Positions 25,572-40,472 of a stretch of DNA of 64,000 nt are shown here, in pieces (position 1 is the first letter of the stretch; every line of letters begins with the position of its first letter). Origin of the DNA: Ficedula albicollis. Lineage: Eukaryota > Chordata > Aves > Passeriformes > Muscicapidae. The notes beneath the pieces are model-generated. The model saw only the letters and a list, made by a program, of their open reading frames with translations. It was not told the origin of the DNA and ran no database searches. The DNA is taken from positions 8,234,512-8,298,511 of the forward strand of contig NC_021674.1 in assembly GCF_000247815.1 (NCBI RefSeq), read 5' to 3'. The translations under genes and the position numbers were made by a program.

Positions 25572-25915
25572 TCTAATTTTCATTAATCTTGTTGCCTCTC
25601 TCTGTCTCACTGCTGAAAGGAACTGAGGTTAATCAGAAAAAAGGAGTCTCTTTGGTAGAGCTGGTGGGAGGTTGCAACAGGGCTGCATTGGTTATTTTCC
25701 ACACTCCCCTGAGGCTCATGTAGGAGCAGGCATTTAGTCCAAACTATATTACTTGGCTAACAAGATTTACAAGCAGTTTGAGATAATGCAATCATTTCCA
25801 AAATTAAGGAAGGGCATTCTCTAAAAAGTAAAGCCTGGGAGGGGGGAGCTGAGGGCTCATTTTCTCAAAATTCATTATCTGCAGCCTGGGTTTTGCACAT
25901 GTGTGTGCTTCAGAC
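25572..25915 (+). repeat. Copy 2 of a young ~345-bp non-tandem duplication
   Basis: Second copy of 23243-23592, separated from it by about 2.0 kb of single-copy sequence. The right end joins CTTCAGAC to unrelated sequence, where copy 1 has GTTGCTTTCAGAC. Which copy is ancestral cannot be told from this window alone. Confidence 0.95.
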
Positions 25916-26916
25916 TCTGGCCAAATTTGTAGGAGCCTACAGAGGACCTGAGGATCACCTCCCATAGTTACTGTCTGCCCATTATCCTTGTGCTGCTGCT
26001 GGGAGCATACATGGACCTGCCTCCTGTGGCAGCTTTCTCTTGGGGTTGTGCCAGGCTGCCCCAAATCCAGCCCTGCCACGCCCAAAACCACCCCATGGCT
26101 CAGGGCTAGGCAGGCAGGCTGCCCCCTCCAAATATCTCTGAAAGTCCTGGCTGTTTTATTTTGGAAATACTGATAGCAGGAATCATGTTCCTAAGCAGAG
26201 AGTGAGCTCCTGAATTATGCCACCAGCAAGGTTTGTCTCCCAGCACACCAGCAGGATGGCTGTGACATAAACAATGTTTTCCAGGGGGTTTCGTGTTGGT
26301 GCATTCAGAGCACCTCATTGCCTGCCTCCCAGACACAGGAGCTGTTTAGGAGACATGACTTTTCAGAGAAAGCAGCTGTGGTATTTTCCCCTTGCACAGA
26401 GCGAGGGGAAAAAAAAAAAAAAAGAAAAAAGGGAAGAAGTTTCCAGCAAGAGCCAGCAGCACACAGTCTGAGAGACTTTCAGCTGATCCCTTTATTTCCA
26501 CCACACTGTGATGAGCCAAAGCTGGACACTTTCATATCAGTGCTTCTTCCACAGAGCTTCTACCAGAACTTTCTCCAGCACTTCAGTGCTTTCCATTCCT
26601 GAACAGACTTTTATTTGTCGATGAGGAAATGAAACTAGAAACTCCAGAAAATGCATGTAAAATCCTATTGCACCCAAACTCCATGCAGATCAGAGAATGT
26701 GCCTCCTCGACACCAAACCCTGTGTGCTTAGCAGCAAAACCAGAGATCTGGAGGAAGTTCCTTTCCCAAATGCCACCTTACTGAATATTTCCAAGTGTAC
26801 CTGTTGGAAGCCTACACCCTTCAGCTTCCAGGTGGATTGCACAGTGCACTTCCAAACCATCACTGCTCCTCGGCAGGACTGCGTTGCTCTGAGTCAGCAG
26901 AAGCTGCCTGAGACAC
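25916..26916. other. Unique intronic sequence before the 1,450-bp duplication
   Basis: Nothing is recognised apart from an A15 run at 26409. Confidence 0.65.
26409..26423 (+). repeat. A15 run followed by GAAAAAAGGG
   Basis: Short A-rich low-complexity stretch with no recognisable element next to it. Confidence 0.8.
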
Positions 26917-28366
26917 TAAAGCTGCTCACAGAGTTCAATGTGATGGAAGAAGCAGCAGGCAAAATCCTGTAACTCATCAGACAATGTAAGATATCGTAAG
27001 TAATAAGCAGCAGTGGCAGTCTACAAAGTGGTTTATAAAGGGCTTGATGAGTAACTCAGCTGAGCCTCTGGATTACACACAAGACGAATCACTTCATTTC
27101 TGTCATGCAGCAGCCCATCTGCAGTGTGCAAGGAAGCATCCCGGCTTCTCACATCTCAAGGGCTTCGGATAAAAGGGGGAGAATTGCTGCCAAAACCAGG
27201 AAACACAAGGCAAATTTTTCACTTGCTTCTGAAAGGGACGAGTGGTTCTGTACCAGGTTTCTATAACTGGGGAGCACTTGGTATGCGCAGATGTGCAAAG
27301 CCTGAAATGGACACACAACTGTGAAAAGCTCAAGAAGGGGGCCATGCTGGTTGATTGCTGCTCCCGAATTCAAAACCAGATTTGGCTGGAGCCACTGTCT
27401 TAAATCCTATAAAACTGCACTGATTTCCGCCCTGTGCAGTACTGCTGAAATTCAAGGGACAAAAGGGAGCCCCAGAGTGAACCTGCTCACTGTCAGGTGC
27501 AGCACTCACTTCGCTGATCCAGTCACCATCTCCAGCATTAGCAGTCCTGCTTCCTCAGCAGACCCTCCCTGGCTATCTGCCCAGGGCATCCTACTGCTTC
27601 AGCTCTCCTAATCTCCCTGCATTTTTCACCAGACTGTCTCCATTCTGGCTTCTCACAGAGGGTCCCTGAGTAACCTACTCTCTACTTTGAGTTGCTTGAA
27701 TAATTCAGAGACATGGAGAAGCCAACAAAGAACTTGCCTGATTCTCCTGGGAGATTTGAGTCAGCATCTTTGCATCTACCTGCCACAAGGAAACCTGCTG
27801 CACACGCAGCAGTGTGCCCAGGTGGCCAAGAAAGCCAATGGCAGCCTGGCCTGGACCAGGAATAGTGTGGCCAGCAGGACAGGGATTCTTCCCCTGTACT
27901 TGGCACTGGTGAGGCCACACCTTGAATGTCCAGTTCTGGGCCCCTCAGTTTGGGAAGGACACCGAGGGGCTGGAGCCAGTCCAGAGGACAGTGGAGCTAC
28001 TGAAGGGTCTGGAGCACAAGTCCTGTGAGAAGCAGCTGAGGGAGCTGGGGGGGTTTAACCTGGAGAAAGGAGGCTCAGGGGAGACCATATCACTCTCTAC
28101 AAATCCCTGACAGGAGATTTGATCCAAGGTGGAGGTCAGCCTCTTCTCCCAGACAACTAGTGACAGGACAAGTGGAAATGGCCTCAATCTGTTCAGATTG
28201 GACATCAGGAAGAATTTATTCACTAAAAGGGTGGTCAGGCATTGGAACATGCTGCCCAGGGAAATGGTGGAGTCACCATAGCTGGAAGTGTTCAAGAAAT
28301 GACTGAAGGTGGCACTCAGAGCTGTGGTTTAGTTGACATGGTAGTGTTTGGTCAAAGGCTCGACTC
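26917..28366 (+). repeat. 1,450-bp tandem duplication, copy 1
   Basis: The unit starts at TAAAGCTGCTCACAG and ends inside a CR1 3' end at CGACTC, where it joins the start of copy 2. Four substitutions from copy 2 were noticed by eye: ATATCGTAAG/ATATCATAAG, CTACTTTG/CTAATTTG, AAGTCCTG/AAGCCCTG and TTCAAGAA/TTCACGAA. Identity is about 99.7%. Junction homology is about one base. Confidence 0.96.
27806..28366 (+). mobile_element. CR1 LINE 3' fragment, terminus cut by duplication breakpoint
   Basis: The DNA matches the end of avian CR1 ORF2 and its short 3' UTR. Remnants read ALVRPHLE, then in another frame [17 protein letters not shown] and [20 protein letters not shown], then [16 protein letters not shown]. 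The frame switches and stops mean it is inactive. Unlike copy 2, it lacks the last ~46 bases with the GATTCTGTGATTCTA terminus, because the tandem-duplication junction falls inside it. It lies antisense to SLC8A1. Confidence 0.88.
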
Positions 28367-29816
28367 TAAAGCTGCTCACAGAGTTCAATGTGATGGAAGA
28401 AGCAGCAGGCAAAATCCTGTAACTCATCAGACAATGTAAGATATCATAAGTAATAAGCAGCAGTGGCAGTCTACAAAGTGGTTTATAAAGGGCTTGATGA
28501 GTAACTCAGCTGAGCCTCTGGATTACACACAAGACGAATCACTTCATTTCTGTCATGCAGCAGCCCATCTGCAGTGTGCAAGGAAGCATCCCGGCTTCTC
28601 ACATCTCAAGGGCTTCGGATAAAAGGGGGAGAATTGCTGCCAAAACCAGGAAACACAAGGCAAATTTTTCACTTGCTTCTGAAAGGGACGAGTGGTTCTG
28701 TACCAGGTTTCTATAACTGGGGAGCACTTGGTATGCGCAGATGTGCAAAGCCTGAAATGGACACACAACTGTGAAAAGCTCAAGAAGGGGGCCATGCTGG
28801 TTGATTGCTGCTCCCGAATTCAAAACCAGATTTGGCTGGAGCCACTGTCTTAAATCCTATAAAACTGCACTGATTTCCGCCCTGTGCAGTACTGCTGAAA
28901 TTCAAGGGACAAAAGGGAGCCCCAGAGTGAACCTGCTCACTGTCAGGTGCAGCACTCACTTCGCTGATCCAGTCACCATCTCCAGCATTAGCAGTCCTGC
29001 TTCCTCAGCAGACCCTCCCTGGCTATCTGCCCAGGGCATCCTACTGCTTCAGCTCTCCTAATCTCCCTGCATTTTTCACCAGACTGTCTCCATTCTGGCT
29101 TCTCACAGAGGGTCCCTGAGTAACCTACTCTCTAATTTGAGTTGCTTGAATAATTCAGAGACATGGAGAAGCCAACAAAGAACTTGCCTGATTCTCCTGG
29201 GAGATTTGAGTCAGCATCTTTGCATCTACCTGCCACAAGGAAACCTGCTGCACACGCAGCAGTGTGCCCAGGTGGCCAAGAAAGCCAATGGCAGCCTGGC
29301 CTGGACCAGGAATAGTGTGGCCAGCAGGACAGGGATTCTTCCCCTGTACTTGGCACTGGTGAGGCCACACCTTGAATGTCCAGTTCTGGGCCCCTCAGTT
29401 TGGGAAGGACACCGAGGGGCTGGAGCCAGTCCAGAGGACAGTGGAGCTACTGAAGGGTCTGGAGCACAAGCCCTGTGAGAAGCAGCTGAGGGAGCTGGGG
29501 GGGTTTAACCTGGAGAAAGGAGGCTCAGGGGAGACCATATCACTCTCTACAAATCCCTGACAGGAGATTTGATCCAAGGTGGAGGTCAGCCTCTTCTCCC
29601 AGACAACTAGTGACAGGACAAGTGGAAATGGCCTCAATCTGTTCAGATTGGACATCAGGAAGAATTTATTCACTAAAAGGGTGGTCAGGCATTGGAACAT
29701 GCTGCCCAGGGAAATGGTGGAGTCACCATAGCTGGAAGTGTTCACGAAATGACTGAAGGTGGCACTCAGAGCTGTGGTTTAGTTGACATGGTAGTGTTTG
29801 GTCAAAGGCTCGACTC
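28367..29816 (+). repeat. 1,450-bp tandem duplication, copy 2
   Basis: Head-to-tail second copy. At its right end the sequence continues from CGACTC into GATGATACCAG, the natural continuation of the CR1 3' end. The original locus therefore had one copy with an intact CR1 terminus, and the duplication breakpoint cut the element. It may be a real recent event or a heterozygous haplotype represented twice. Confidence 0.96.
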
Positions 29817-29862
29817 GATGATACCAGAGGTCTTTTCCAATCTTAACGATTCTGTGATTCTA
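29256..29862 (+). mobile_element. CR1 LINE 3' fragment with intact 3' terminus
   Basis: Same element as 27806-28366 in the second duplication unit. It extends through GGTCTTTTCCAATCTTAACG to the terminal octamer-like GATTCTGTGATTCTA, typical of the CR1 3' end. The 5' boundary is approximate, placed where CR1-like sequence (AGCAGTGTGCCCAGGTGGCC) becomes recognisable. It is 5'-truncated, frameshifted and antisense to SLC8A1. Confidence 0.9.
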
Positions 29863-32800
29863 GGCAACAGTGCACTCCTGGGCTCTTGCCAGGAGAGCTG
29901 GGTTCGTGCCAAATGGAAAAACATCAGGAGAAAACATCTTCAAAATGCTTCAGATCCCTGTCTTGTACTTCAGCCCACTGTGCTGAGAGAAAGACATCCC
30001 AGCCACCCTCCCTTTAGCATCCCTGTGTGCAATGGCACCACCGCCACTGCCTCAGAACACCCCTGGCTGCACTTTGGCATGGCTGATGTGCCTCAGGCAC
30101 AGGGACAGTGGGTCCTAGCTCACTCCAGGGACAGCCATTTCCTGAACCTCATCCATCTCTCACACAGCTCTCTGCTGCTTGATGCAGCGCAGACAGCATC
30201 CTCCAGCCCCCACAGGCTCATCTGCCTCCTGCTCAGCAGCAGCAGGCTTCACCAGCAGCCCCAAAGTGCAAGTCTCCATTCTATGACATCTCCAGGCAGC
30301 CCTGCTGTTCCAGCACCTCTTGCCCTGCATGGTTTGGCACTACCCAGAGCTGATTTTAAACCTTGAAGGGTTGGTGTTCACCATGCCACAGAGCCCTAAA
30401 AGGCACAGCTGGTCAAGCCAGGCTGGCTGGATGTGAGACCAGGAGCACACCAAGCTGGACCCAGGGAGCAGTCTGGCTTCCCAAAGCGTGGCAAGATAAG
30501 CACAGTCCAGCCTTCCCTCCAAATCCACAACCATGAAACCTCTGTGCTTTGCTGCCTTTGTCCATCTCCTCCAAAACAAAGATTCACATCTCTGATGGCA
30601 AAAAACAAGGCAAGAACAGCTGCCCTTCACCCAAGAGCACAAAAACTACCCAAGGAAGTGTGCAAACCCTGGTTTCTCCTGCTCTGCAGCTGGGGTATTG
30701 TCAGTGAGGAGATGGGAACAAACCCCTTCTGGCTGGAACACGGCTTCCAAGAGGGCTGAGGCAGAGCATTTCTATTCTGAGCCTCATCTCAAAAGGTCTC
30801 CAGCACACAGCTGCTTTCCCAGACCTTGCTTTAACTTTTCTGGAATGATGGGAGGGGAGGAGCTGGCCATGGAGCCCTCCTTTCCAAGGGCTGCTTTTTG
30901 GCACCACAACATTCAAGGCTTTCAGCTTCGAGGGGGCACACAAAAATGCCAAAGTGCTGTGGGCTGTGCTGGTAATCAGCACAGTACACCTAATTCTGCA
31001 ACCTCAAATGTGTCAGGCTCTCCAGTTCTCTTTCCTAATTTATTCTCCCAGGCTGAGATGGTTGATTTGTGCCTGTGTAGCTCCTCTACAAGGCAGACTC
31101 AGAGACTATCCCAGCTGGGTAGTAAGCCAGGATAGCAGTGCATTGCAGCAGAGGAATTAGCAAATGGAAAGGAAAGCAGAGCAAGGGGATGAGCACGGAT
31201 GAGAGCTGGTGTGAGCCATCACGTCTGCAGTGATTTATTTTCAATTTCACTTATGAAAGCCTCCCTGGGTACAGATTGCCTTTCCCCACATCGTCTTCAT
31301 TATCACTGCACCTTGAGACTGGGTGATGTGGGCGTTTGATAGACTACCTGGAAGCCTGGTTTATTTCCCTGGTGTTTGCCCGTGGTGTGATGAAACCTCT
31401 GCTTCAGAGAGCTGTGCCAGCCACGCCAGGCAAAGCCCTTGCCGTCCCCAAGGCAGTGCTGTTCCCACTGTGTTGCAGTGCCCTAAAGAACAACTGTGTC
31501 CCCACCTCTGAGGCACATCTCAGTTCCTCACAAGTGGGGAGTCTGCACACCAGCCAGCACAGGATCTCTTCATGTGGGAAGCAAAATCAAGCAGGGAGTT
31601 TCCTTCTCTTGCACAGATAGAGATCACAAACATCTCCCTCGCAGGTGGCAAGCTGCTGATGACTCCCAAATGTGCTGTGGCCTGGACCACGCTCAAGAAA
31701 ACATCTTGTCACATTAGCAGCATTATCAGTTATCAATCAGCTTTCTTTCTCTCCTGCCTTTTTGGTCATCAAAGTGTTGAGGGCAGGGGCTGCTCCAAAG
31801 AATTGGGCTCCTTCTGCAAGGGTTTTACACCCATCTCTTCTTCCCAAATTGCTCGTGTCTTCCACATCCCTATAGGTTTGTGAATCCTGATCAGCCAAAC
31901 CCAGGAGCACCTGCCATCCTGCATTTTGGACCCTGGACAGGACAAACTGCAGCAAAACTAAATAAAAGGCACTGATTTCGTAAATCAAATGCTCCTTTGG
32001 AGCAATGGAAAAACACCTACTTCCCCTGCTAAACCAGGATTTGTACATCTGCCTTCAGCGTCTCGCACAAGGAATTATGGCTGCCTCATTGGCAGGATTT
32101 AGAGCTGCAGTCAGCTCAGGAAGATCACGAGGCTGTGTTTATTTTCTGACAGATGTATGGGTTTATCACATCCTCTCTTTTGAATACATATCCCCTCGAG
32201 CACACAGACCCAAGGTGTCTTTGGGCAGAACTCTGACAGTACGAGGGAGAGAAGAGCCTGGCTTTTTCCTGGGTTAAGCTCTCGGTCCAAGCACAGCAGG
32301 ACTGATGGCACAAGGCGTGCTGGAGAACGTGTTTCCTCACTTGTGCATGTACCATTTTGGGTCTAATTCATCCTGGCTGACAGCTACTAATTTGACAAGT
32401 ACTTTAACCAGACATGTTTTTAGAGTGCTTCCCTTGCTCATGCGTGCTGGGCTACACGGTTGCACACTGTGATTGTGAATCTAAAATTATGGTAGCTGAT
32501 AAACTGAAGGCAGAAAAGGCAGTTAGAGCTCAAGCAGAAGCCTGCCAAGTTTCTAATAAAATTCAAAACACAGCAATATTTAAGAGCGTACACGAAGCCA
32601 GCGTTTGTCTGTGTTTCAGTCTGCCTTGAAATCCCCTGAGCAATCAGCCCACATGGAGGCAGCTTAAGGAATGGAAAAATCAGTCACTTCTATTTCTCAT
32701 GTCTTTTTTAGTCTGCAAAGTACAATATGCAGTGGGAAAATAGGATCCAAACCACTTACTCTGCAACAAAAGCGATTTTGGTTGTTTTCAACTTGAGAAA

Positions 32801-32958
32801 ACCAATGATACCACTTCCTATGGCCTGGCATGACAGAAGTCCATGGATGCCTGACCAATCAGCTAGCCTCAAATATGATGTTACTTAAGAGAAATTCCAA
32901 GTCCCCAAATGATCCTTTAGTTCCATGTGCACTAAAGAAACTTGCTTACGAGTCTAAT
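29863..32958. other. Unique intronic sequence, no gene recognised
   Basis: No mobile element was identified after the CR1 terminus. A short frame at 32414-32629 (plus) has an Ala/Lys-rich, helix-like middle but matches no family I recognise. Confidence 0.65.
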
Positions 32959-36109
<3,151 letters not shown>

Positions 36110-36278
36110 TCTGGACAAAGCATTCCTGAGATAAGAAACAATAAACAACCATGAAAACCTCTAAGAACAGCATCCTGCAGTCTCTCCTGGGCGGGCATCG
36201 GAAAGAGCTGGGTTCCAGACCACCTTTATGTCCTCCTGAGGTGATCTCAGCTCTAAGGAGACACCTCGGGCTGTGACA

Positions 36279-36490
36279 GCGCGCATCGCGCCCGAGCGCG
36301 GCTCCGCCATCCTCCGTGGGAAGAGAGACCTGCACGGCACAGGGCCCATCCCCTGCCCTCGGGGTGCACCCCAAGGGCTCTGTCCTGGGGACGCGCTGGC
36401 TCCAAGGCCAGCCCAGCCCTGGGAAGCCCAGGCGCAGGGAGTTTCCTGGTTACACGCTGTTTGTGTTCCGCTTCCCGCAGGTGAGACGCA
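36279..36490 (+). promoter_or_regulatory. CpG-dense cluster, possible promoter or unmethylated element
   Basis: About 18 CpG occur in some 210 bp, roughly nine of them within 36279-36320 (CAGCGCGCATCGCGCCCGAG). Neighbouring introns have very few. The GCGCGCATCGCGCC part resembles an NRF-1-type site. On the plus strand CCCGCAG is followed by GTGAGAC at 36481, a strong splice-donor consensus, so a short antisense first exon is conceivable. The cluster is well below classical CpG-island length unless the adjacent cytosine run hides more GC-rich sequence. Function is inference only. Confidence 0.4.
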
Positions 36491-39400
36491 GGGCATGACA
36501 ACTCTGGGGCATTATCAGCCTAAGTCAACACACACTATTAGTGATCATTACTTCTGCACTGCATATTGCCTGGCACCTCCACCACAGTTAGCCCTGCTTT
36601 CTGCATCACAGCTCTACGCACGCTCGTTTACCGCAGAGTTTACAAACAATGCAATTACTTGGGTGATTATTAAAGCTACAGATAAGGCAGGAGGACTTTG
36701 TTTTAATCTCTCGAACCATCAGAAAACCTCCAGGCTGAAAATAAAAAACCAACTGAACCCAAACCCAACAATAAAGTGATTGTTACAGGGATTAAATTAT
36801 TTTTCCTCCCACACTTGAGTGTTTGCCTTTTTCCTGGTTACTGGTTATTATGGATTACTGCCCTAATCATGCTGGCAGCAGCACTGCCAGGCCCTGTTTA
36901 TTGTGGTGAGAAGGGGAGCAGAGGACTGTGAGCAGGTGGGTGCTGCTGACCTGGGGAAAAGGAATTCAGGGCAAGGCAGCTGAGATGGGCCAGAGTGACC
37001 AGCTCAGACAGGGACTGAGGGAATCACTGCTCCATAATTGCAAAGTTTCAGCTATTTTCAGAGCACAACTGAGACTGACTGCTTTTAATTCTGAAGCAAA
37101 ACTCTTAGAGTTCTTTAAATTGTCAGAATTAAGAGAGGTTAAAAAAAACACAACCCAACAGAAAACCTGGAATAAGGACAAAGCAAACAGAAATTAACAT
37201 TCAGAGAACACTCCTGATACCTCTCAATTTCTCATGCTGGAGAGGAAGATAAATGCTAAAATCTTAAGCTTTCCTACTTCCACTATCTCTCACAGACAGA
37301 AAATTCTGGCTTTGCAGGGGGACACCATGGACCCACACTGTTTTGGACAATGATACCATGTTCCTGGTGTCCAGTACCTGTCCATCCAGCCTGACCAGAT
37401 GTGCCCGTGTTTGGGCCATCAAATCAATGCCCTTACATTTTTGGAAAGCCCTGTGTCTCCCAGGTACATGGATCAGGACCTCCAAGCCACGAGCAGCTGC
37501 CCTGGCTTTCCCTTATAATGCACATTAAGGCACACAGACTAACTAGGAGGCAGGTGCCAAGGAACATGAAAGACCTCAAGGAATTATTAAAAAAAAACCA
37601 AAATGAACTATGTCCCAAACCCACAAGGTTCTGTTCCAGGTTTGAAATGCAGAGCTGAAGCCAGCCTTTCAGCCCAGCAAATGCTGAAGCACATTAGAAA
37701 CCCTGGGAAGGTCTGCTGGTTTCCCTCAGGAGACACTTGGCTGAGGCCAGCAAGAAGAGGCTGTGAGTAGGACTCAGCTGCTGTTTTTCTCCCCCCAGCA
37801 CACCCGAGTCCCACCTGTGGGCTGCTGTATTTCTGAGAGCTCACCCCAAAGCCCCTGGGCTGGCAGGGGAGTTGCTGCAATGCTGCAGGCTGCTCCCAGA
37901 CCCCTCTGCCTCCATTTCCCATCTGCAAGGGCAAGATCTGTGGGGGGTTTAGGTTTGTAGAAAGTCTGCAAAGTGAATGGGATGGTGCTGGCATGGAATT
38001 GTGTGTGTGGAAATGCTGCTCCATCACCTGAAGGAATAAGCTGCAGTGAGTGCTGGGAGAGAAGGAGTAGAGAGGTGTTGCAGGCAAACTGGAGATGCTG
38101 GATGCCACATGCAGCAGGGCAAAGATTTCCCCCACTGGCCTCAGACACCTATTTTTAAGCTATTGCATATGTTTCCTTTCATTACCAGTCGTACTCATTT
38201 GCTTTGAAAGGAGGTTACAAATAAGGAGAAAGTCCCTCGTTAATTGACTGGATGATTTATTGCATCCTCCCTCTCTTAGCAGCCACACAGGCTTAAAAGC
38301 TGCATGAGGAATAGCTGCTCGGCTTTTGTTTGGAAATGGGCTGGGTGAAGGCTAAGGTGGAGGAGATGGGAATAACCCCAGTCTCTGGCTGCCTGGCTTT
38401 TAACTATAGGCAGCTCTTTGGTGGGGAGGGGTCCCCAGAAAGGAGATCCTCCCTGCATTGTGCTGGTCACAATCTGTCCAGCAACGTGTCTGATGTTTAC
38501 TCTGGAGCATCAAAACTTGCTCTCACTTGGCACTTCTGAAAGATGCAAATACAGACAGGATACGTGGACAGAGATTTTCTAAAATCCCATTTACAAGCAC
38601 TTTTTCAATGCACAGAAGTACCCTTACTCTCTGCTAACCCAGAGGGCAACTTGTGGTGTCCTTAGAGTCAGTTCCAGCAACTGATTTAGCAAAGAGGTTT
38701 CAGGATGCTTTCATAAAGGCCAGAAAGTACCATGGAGAACTGGACTTCCCTGGTCATGAGAGAGGGCGAGGAAAAAGGTTAAAAAGTCTAAAGGAACGGG
38801 AAAAATAGTTTTAGGAGTAACATGATGGAATGGAGAAGGGAATAAAGAAGAGCAAGTGGAAACAAAGTTTAAAACAAGCTTAAAAAGCAACCAAGGGAAC
38901 AGAAAATAAAATGAACCCCTGATCTCCAACAAGGTGTTGAAATGTCTTGGTTCTGGGTATGAACAGAAGAGCTTGGACAGGCAGGCCAGAGGGATGTTAT
39001 TTGCAGCAGCTTGCTGGCTTTCCCTGGAGTTTAATAATAGCAACTGTATTTATACGACTAAAATGTTTTTGTTAAAAGGCTAAGTACTGGTATGTCATGC
39101 TAGTCACTTTAATTTAAAATAAATTCTAAAAGTTCTCACTGGAAAGGCTTGCAGCTAACTATAAATATATGCAATATGCTGATGAATTTTTTTAAAAAGC
39201 AAATTTATTCTTCTTCAGAAGCATAAAATTGCACAACTGTGCAGCATTTCTGTGGGGCCCCAGGAGTCAGGATTTCTAACTGATCTGGCTGCATTTTAAT
39301 TTTTTTTTAGCCTTACTGCGTGTAGTGGCTGCTCTGGCTGGTCTGATGCGCTTTTTTTGATACATGAAGAGATTCAAAGAGATAGGTGAGAGAAAGATAA

Positions 39401-39926
39401 AGGGAAAAACAAAAAAGGAAGAGTCCTGGGCAGGATGACAGCACCTTTCATCTCTACTACTCAGAGCATTTGGACGATTTGCCAGCAAGGGGAAAGCCAC
39501 CAGGTAGGGTCAGGACTGCAGAAGGAGCCGTGGTGAGTCCCTCAGGCAGGACTGCAGCCCCCCGTGAGCTCTCTGGTAGCCGGTGCCCCTCCATCCCAGT
39601 GGGGCAGCCGGAGCACGCGCTGCGCTCACCGTTGTAAAGGATAATTGTGGTGAATTCCTTAGAAGGGGCTGAAGTCAGCCTGCTACCAGATAGCAGGAAA
39701 TATTTATAACAATCACTTCCAACTGCAGCCTTTCATCTGAAATCTAAACAGAAAGCTGAAATCCCAGGCCTGTAAGTTGATACCTTGGCTATATATGGTC
39801 AAAGAACTCCGTGGGGGAGAAAAAGATGCTAAGTCCCCAGCACTCCTCATACCCACGGCTCCAAGAAGATCCATTAACCTCTGTGAAATTAGCAAGCCCA
39901 TATTGTCAATTAGCTTTGAAGTATGA
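36491..39926. other. Unique intronic sequence with minor CpG spot at 39590-39640
   Basis: Mostly ordinary DNA. A weaker CpG spot at 39590-39640 (GAGCACGCGCTGCGC) ends, on the minus strand, in a donor-like ACGGTGAGC. A minus-strand frame at 39276-39500 ends in a very basic tail but is not recognised. Confidence 0.6.
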
Positions 39927-40472
39927 TTGTCATGCTGCTGCATTAGAAGCTCTGCTCTCCCAGGGATGTCTCAGCATGTCACACTCACAGCCACGTGTAC
40001 GGCAGGGCGCATCATTCCCTAAATGCTCCCAGAGTCCCCCGGCCTCATGTGCTTGAGAGAACAGTTGGGAATTATAAAGCACTGTCAGCTCCTGAAAAGT
40101 TATGGGGTGAACCCTTGCACTCCTGCAGGAAAGTACTGCCAGGCAGAGGCACAAGACACAAGAACAGAGGAATGGTGTTTTCTGGTACTCAGGCTGGCAA
40201 AAAATGAGAGCAAAACCAACTCCTGCATGAAAATCACCAGGCATCGAAAAGCACTGCTTCAGACTCTACTATGACTATGACTTCCCCTTTTTGAAGTACT
40301 TCTGGTAGCAAAAGTCCGTATTTTACGCTTTTTTTTTTTAAGGACTCCCACCACACATCCTTCTGCATCAGCAGGAAATTAACTGCAGAGCTTCACTCAC
40401 AGAGGTGCCCTACTATGACTATGACTTCCCCTTTTTGAAGTTCTTCTGGTAGCAAAAGTCCGCATTTTACAC
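39927..40472 (+). repeat. 546-bp unit of a compound tandem duplication
   Basis: The unit has two parts: 39927-40409, repeated at 40473-40951, and an extra 61-bp piece at 40410-40470. That piece is a copy of 40266-40326 from inside the same unit. The arrangement is A, then part of A, then A again. This is not simple unequal crossing over and resembles template switching during repair. Confidence 0.93.
40410..40470 (+). repeat. 61-bp inserted fragment, one of three copies
   Basis: Begins CTACTATGACTATGACTTCC and matches 40266-40326 and 40808-40868. It differs from both at two positions (GAAGTTCTTC for GAAGTACTTC and CCGCATT for CCGTATT). The middle piece is thus slightly more diverged than the two long copies are from each other. 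Confidence 0.92.

Noticed and set aside
26917..29816. Tandem pair as a gene duplication
   Set aside because: All frames duplicated here are intronic or CR1-derived remnants with frameshifts. No functional gene is duplicated.
29692..30366. 224-codon plus-strand open frame
   Set aside because: It starts in the 3' end of a CR1 element in a non-CR1 frame and continues into unrelated DNA, so it is a chance frame.
32414..32629. Short frame with Ala/Lys-rich helix-like middle
   Set aside because: Too short, no homologue recognised and no convincing splice sites in frame.
39276..39500. Minus-strand frame ending in a highly basic tail, possible exon
   Set aside because: The Lys/Arg-rich end partly reflects a T-run read as poly-Lys. 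No family was recognised, and no matching acceptor/donor pair or SLC8A1 isoform is known to me there.
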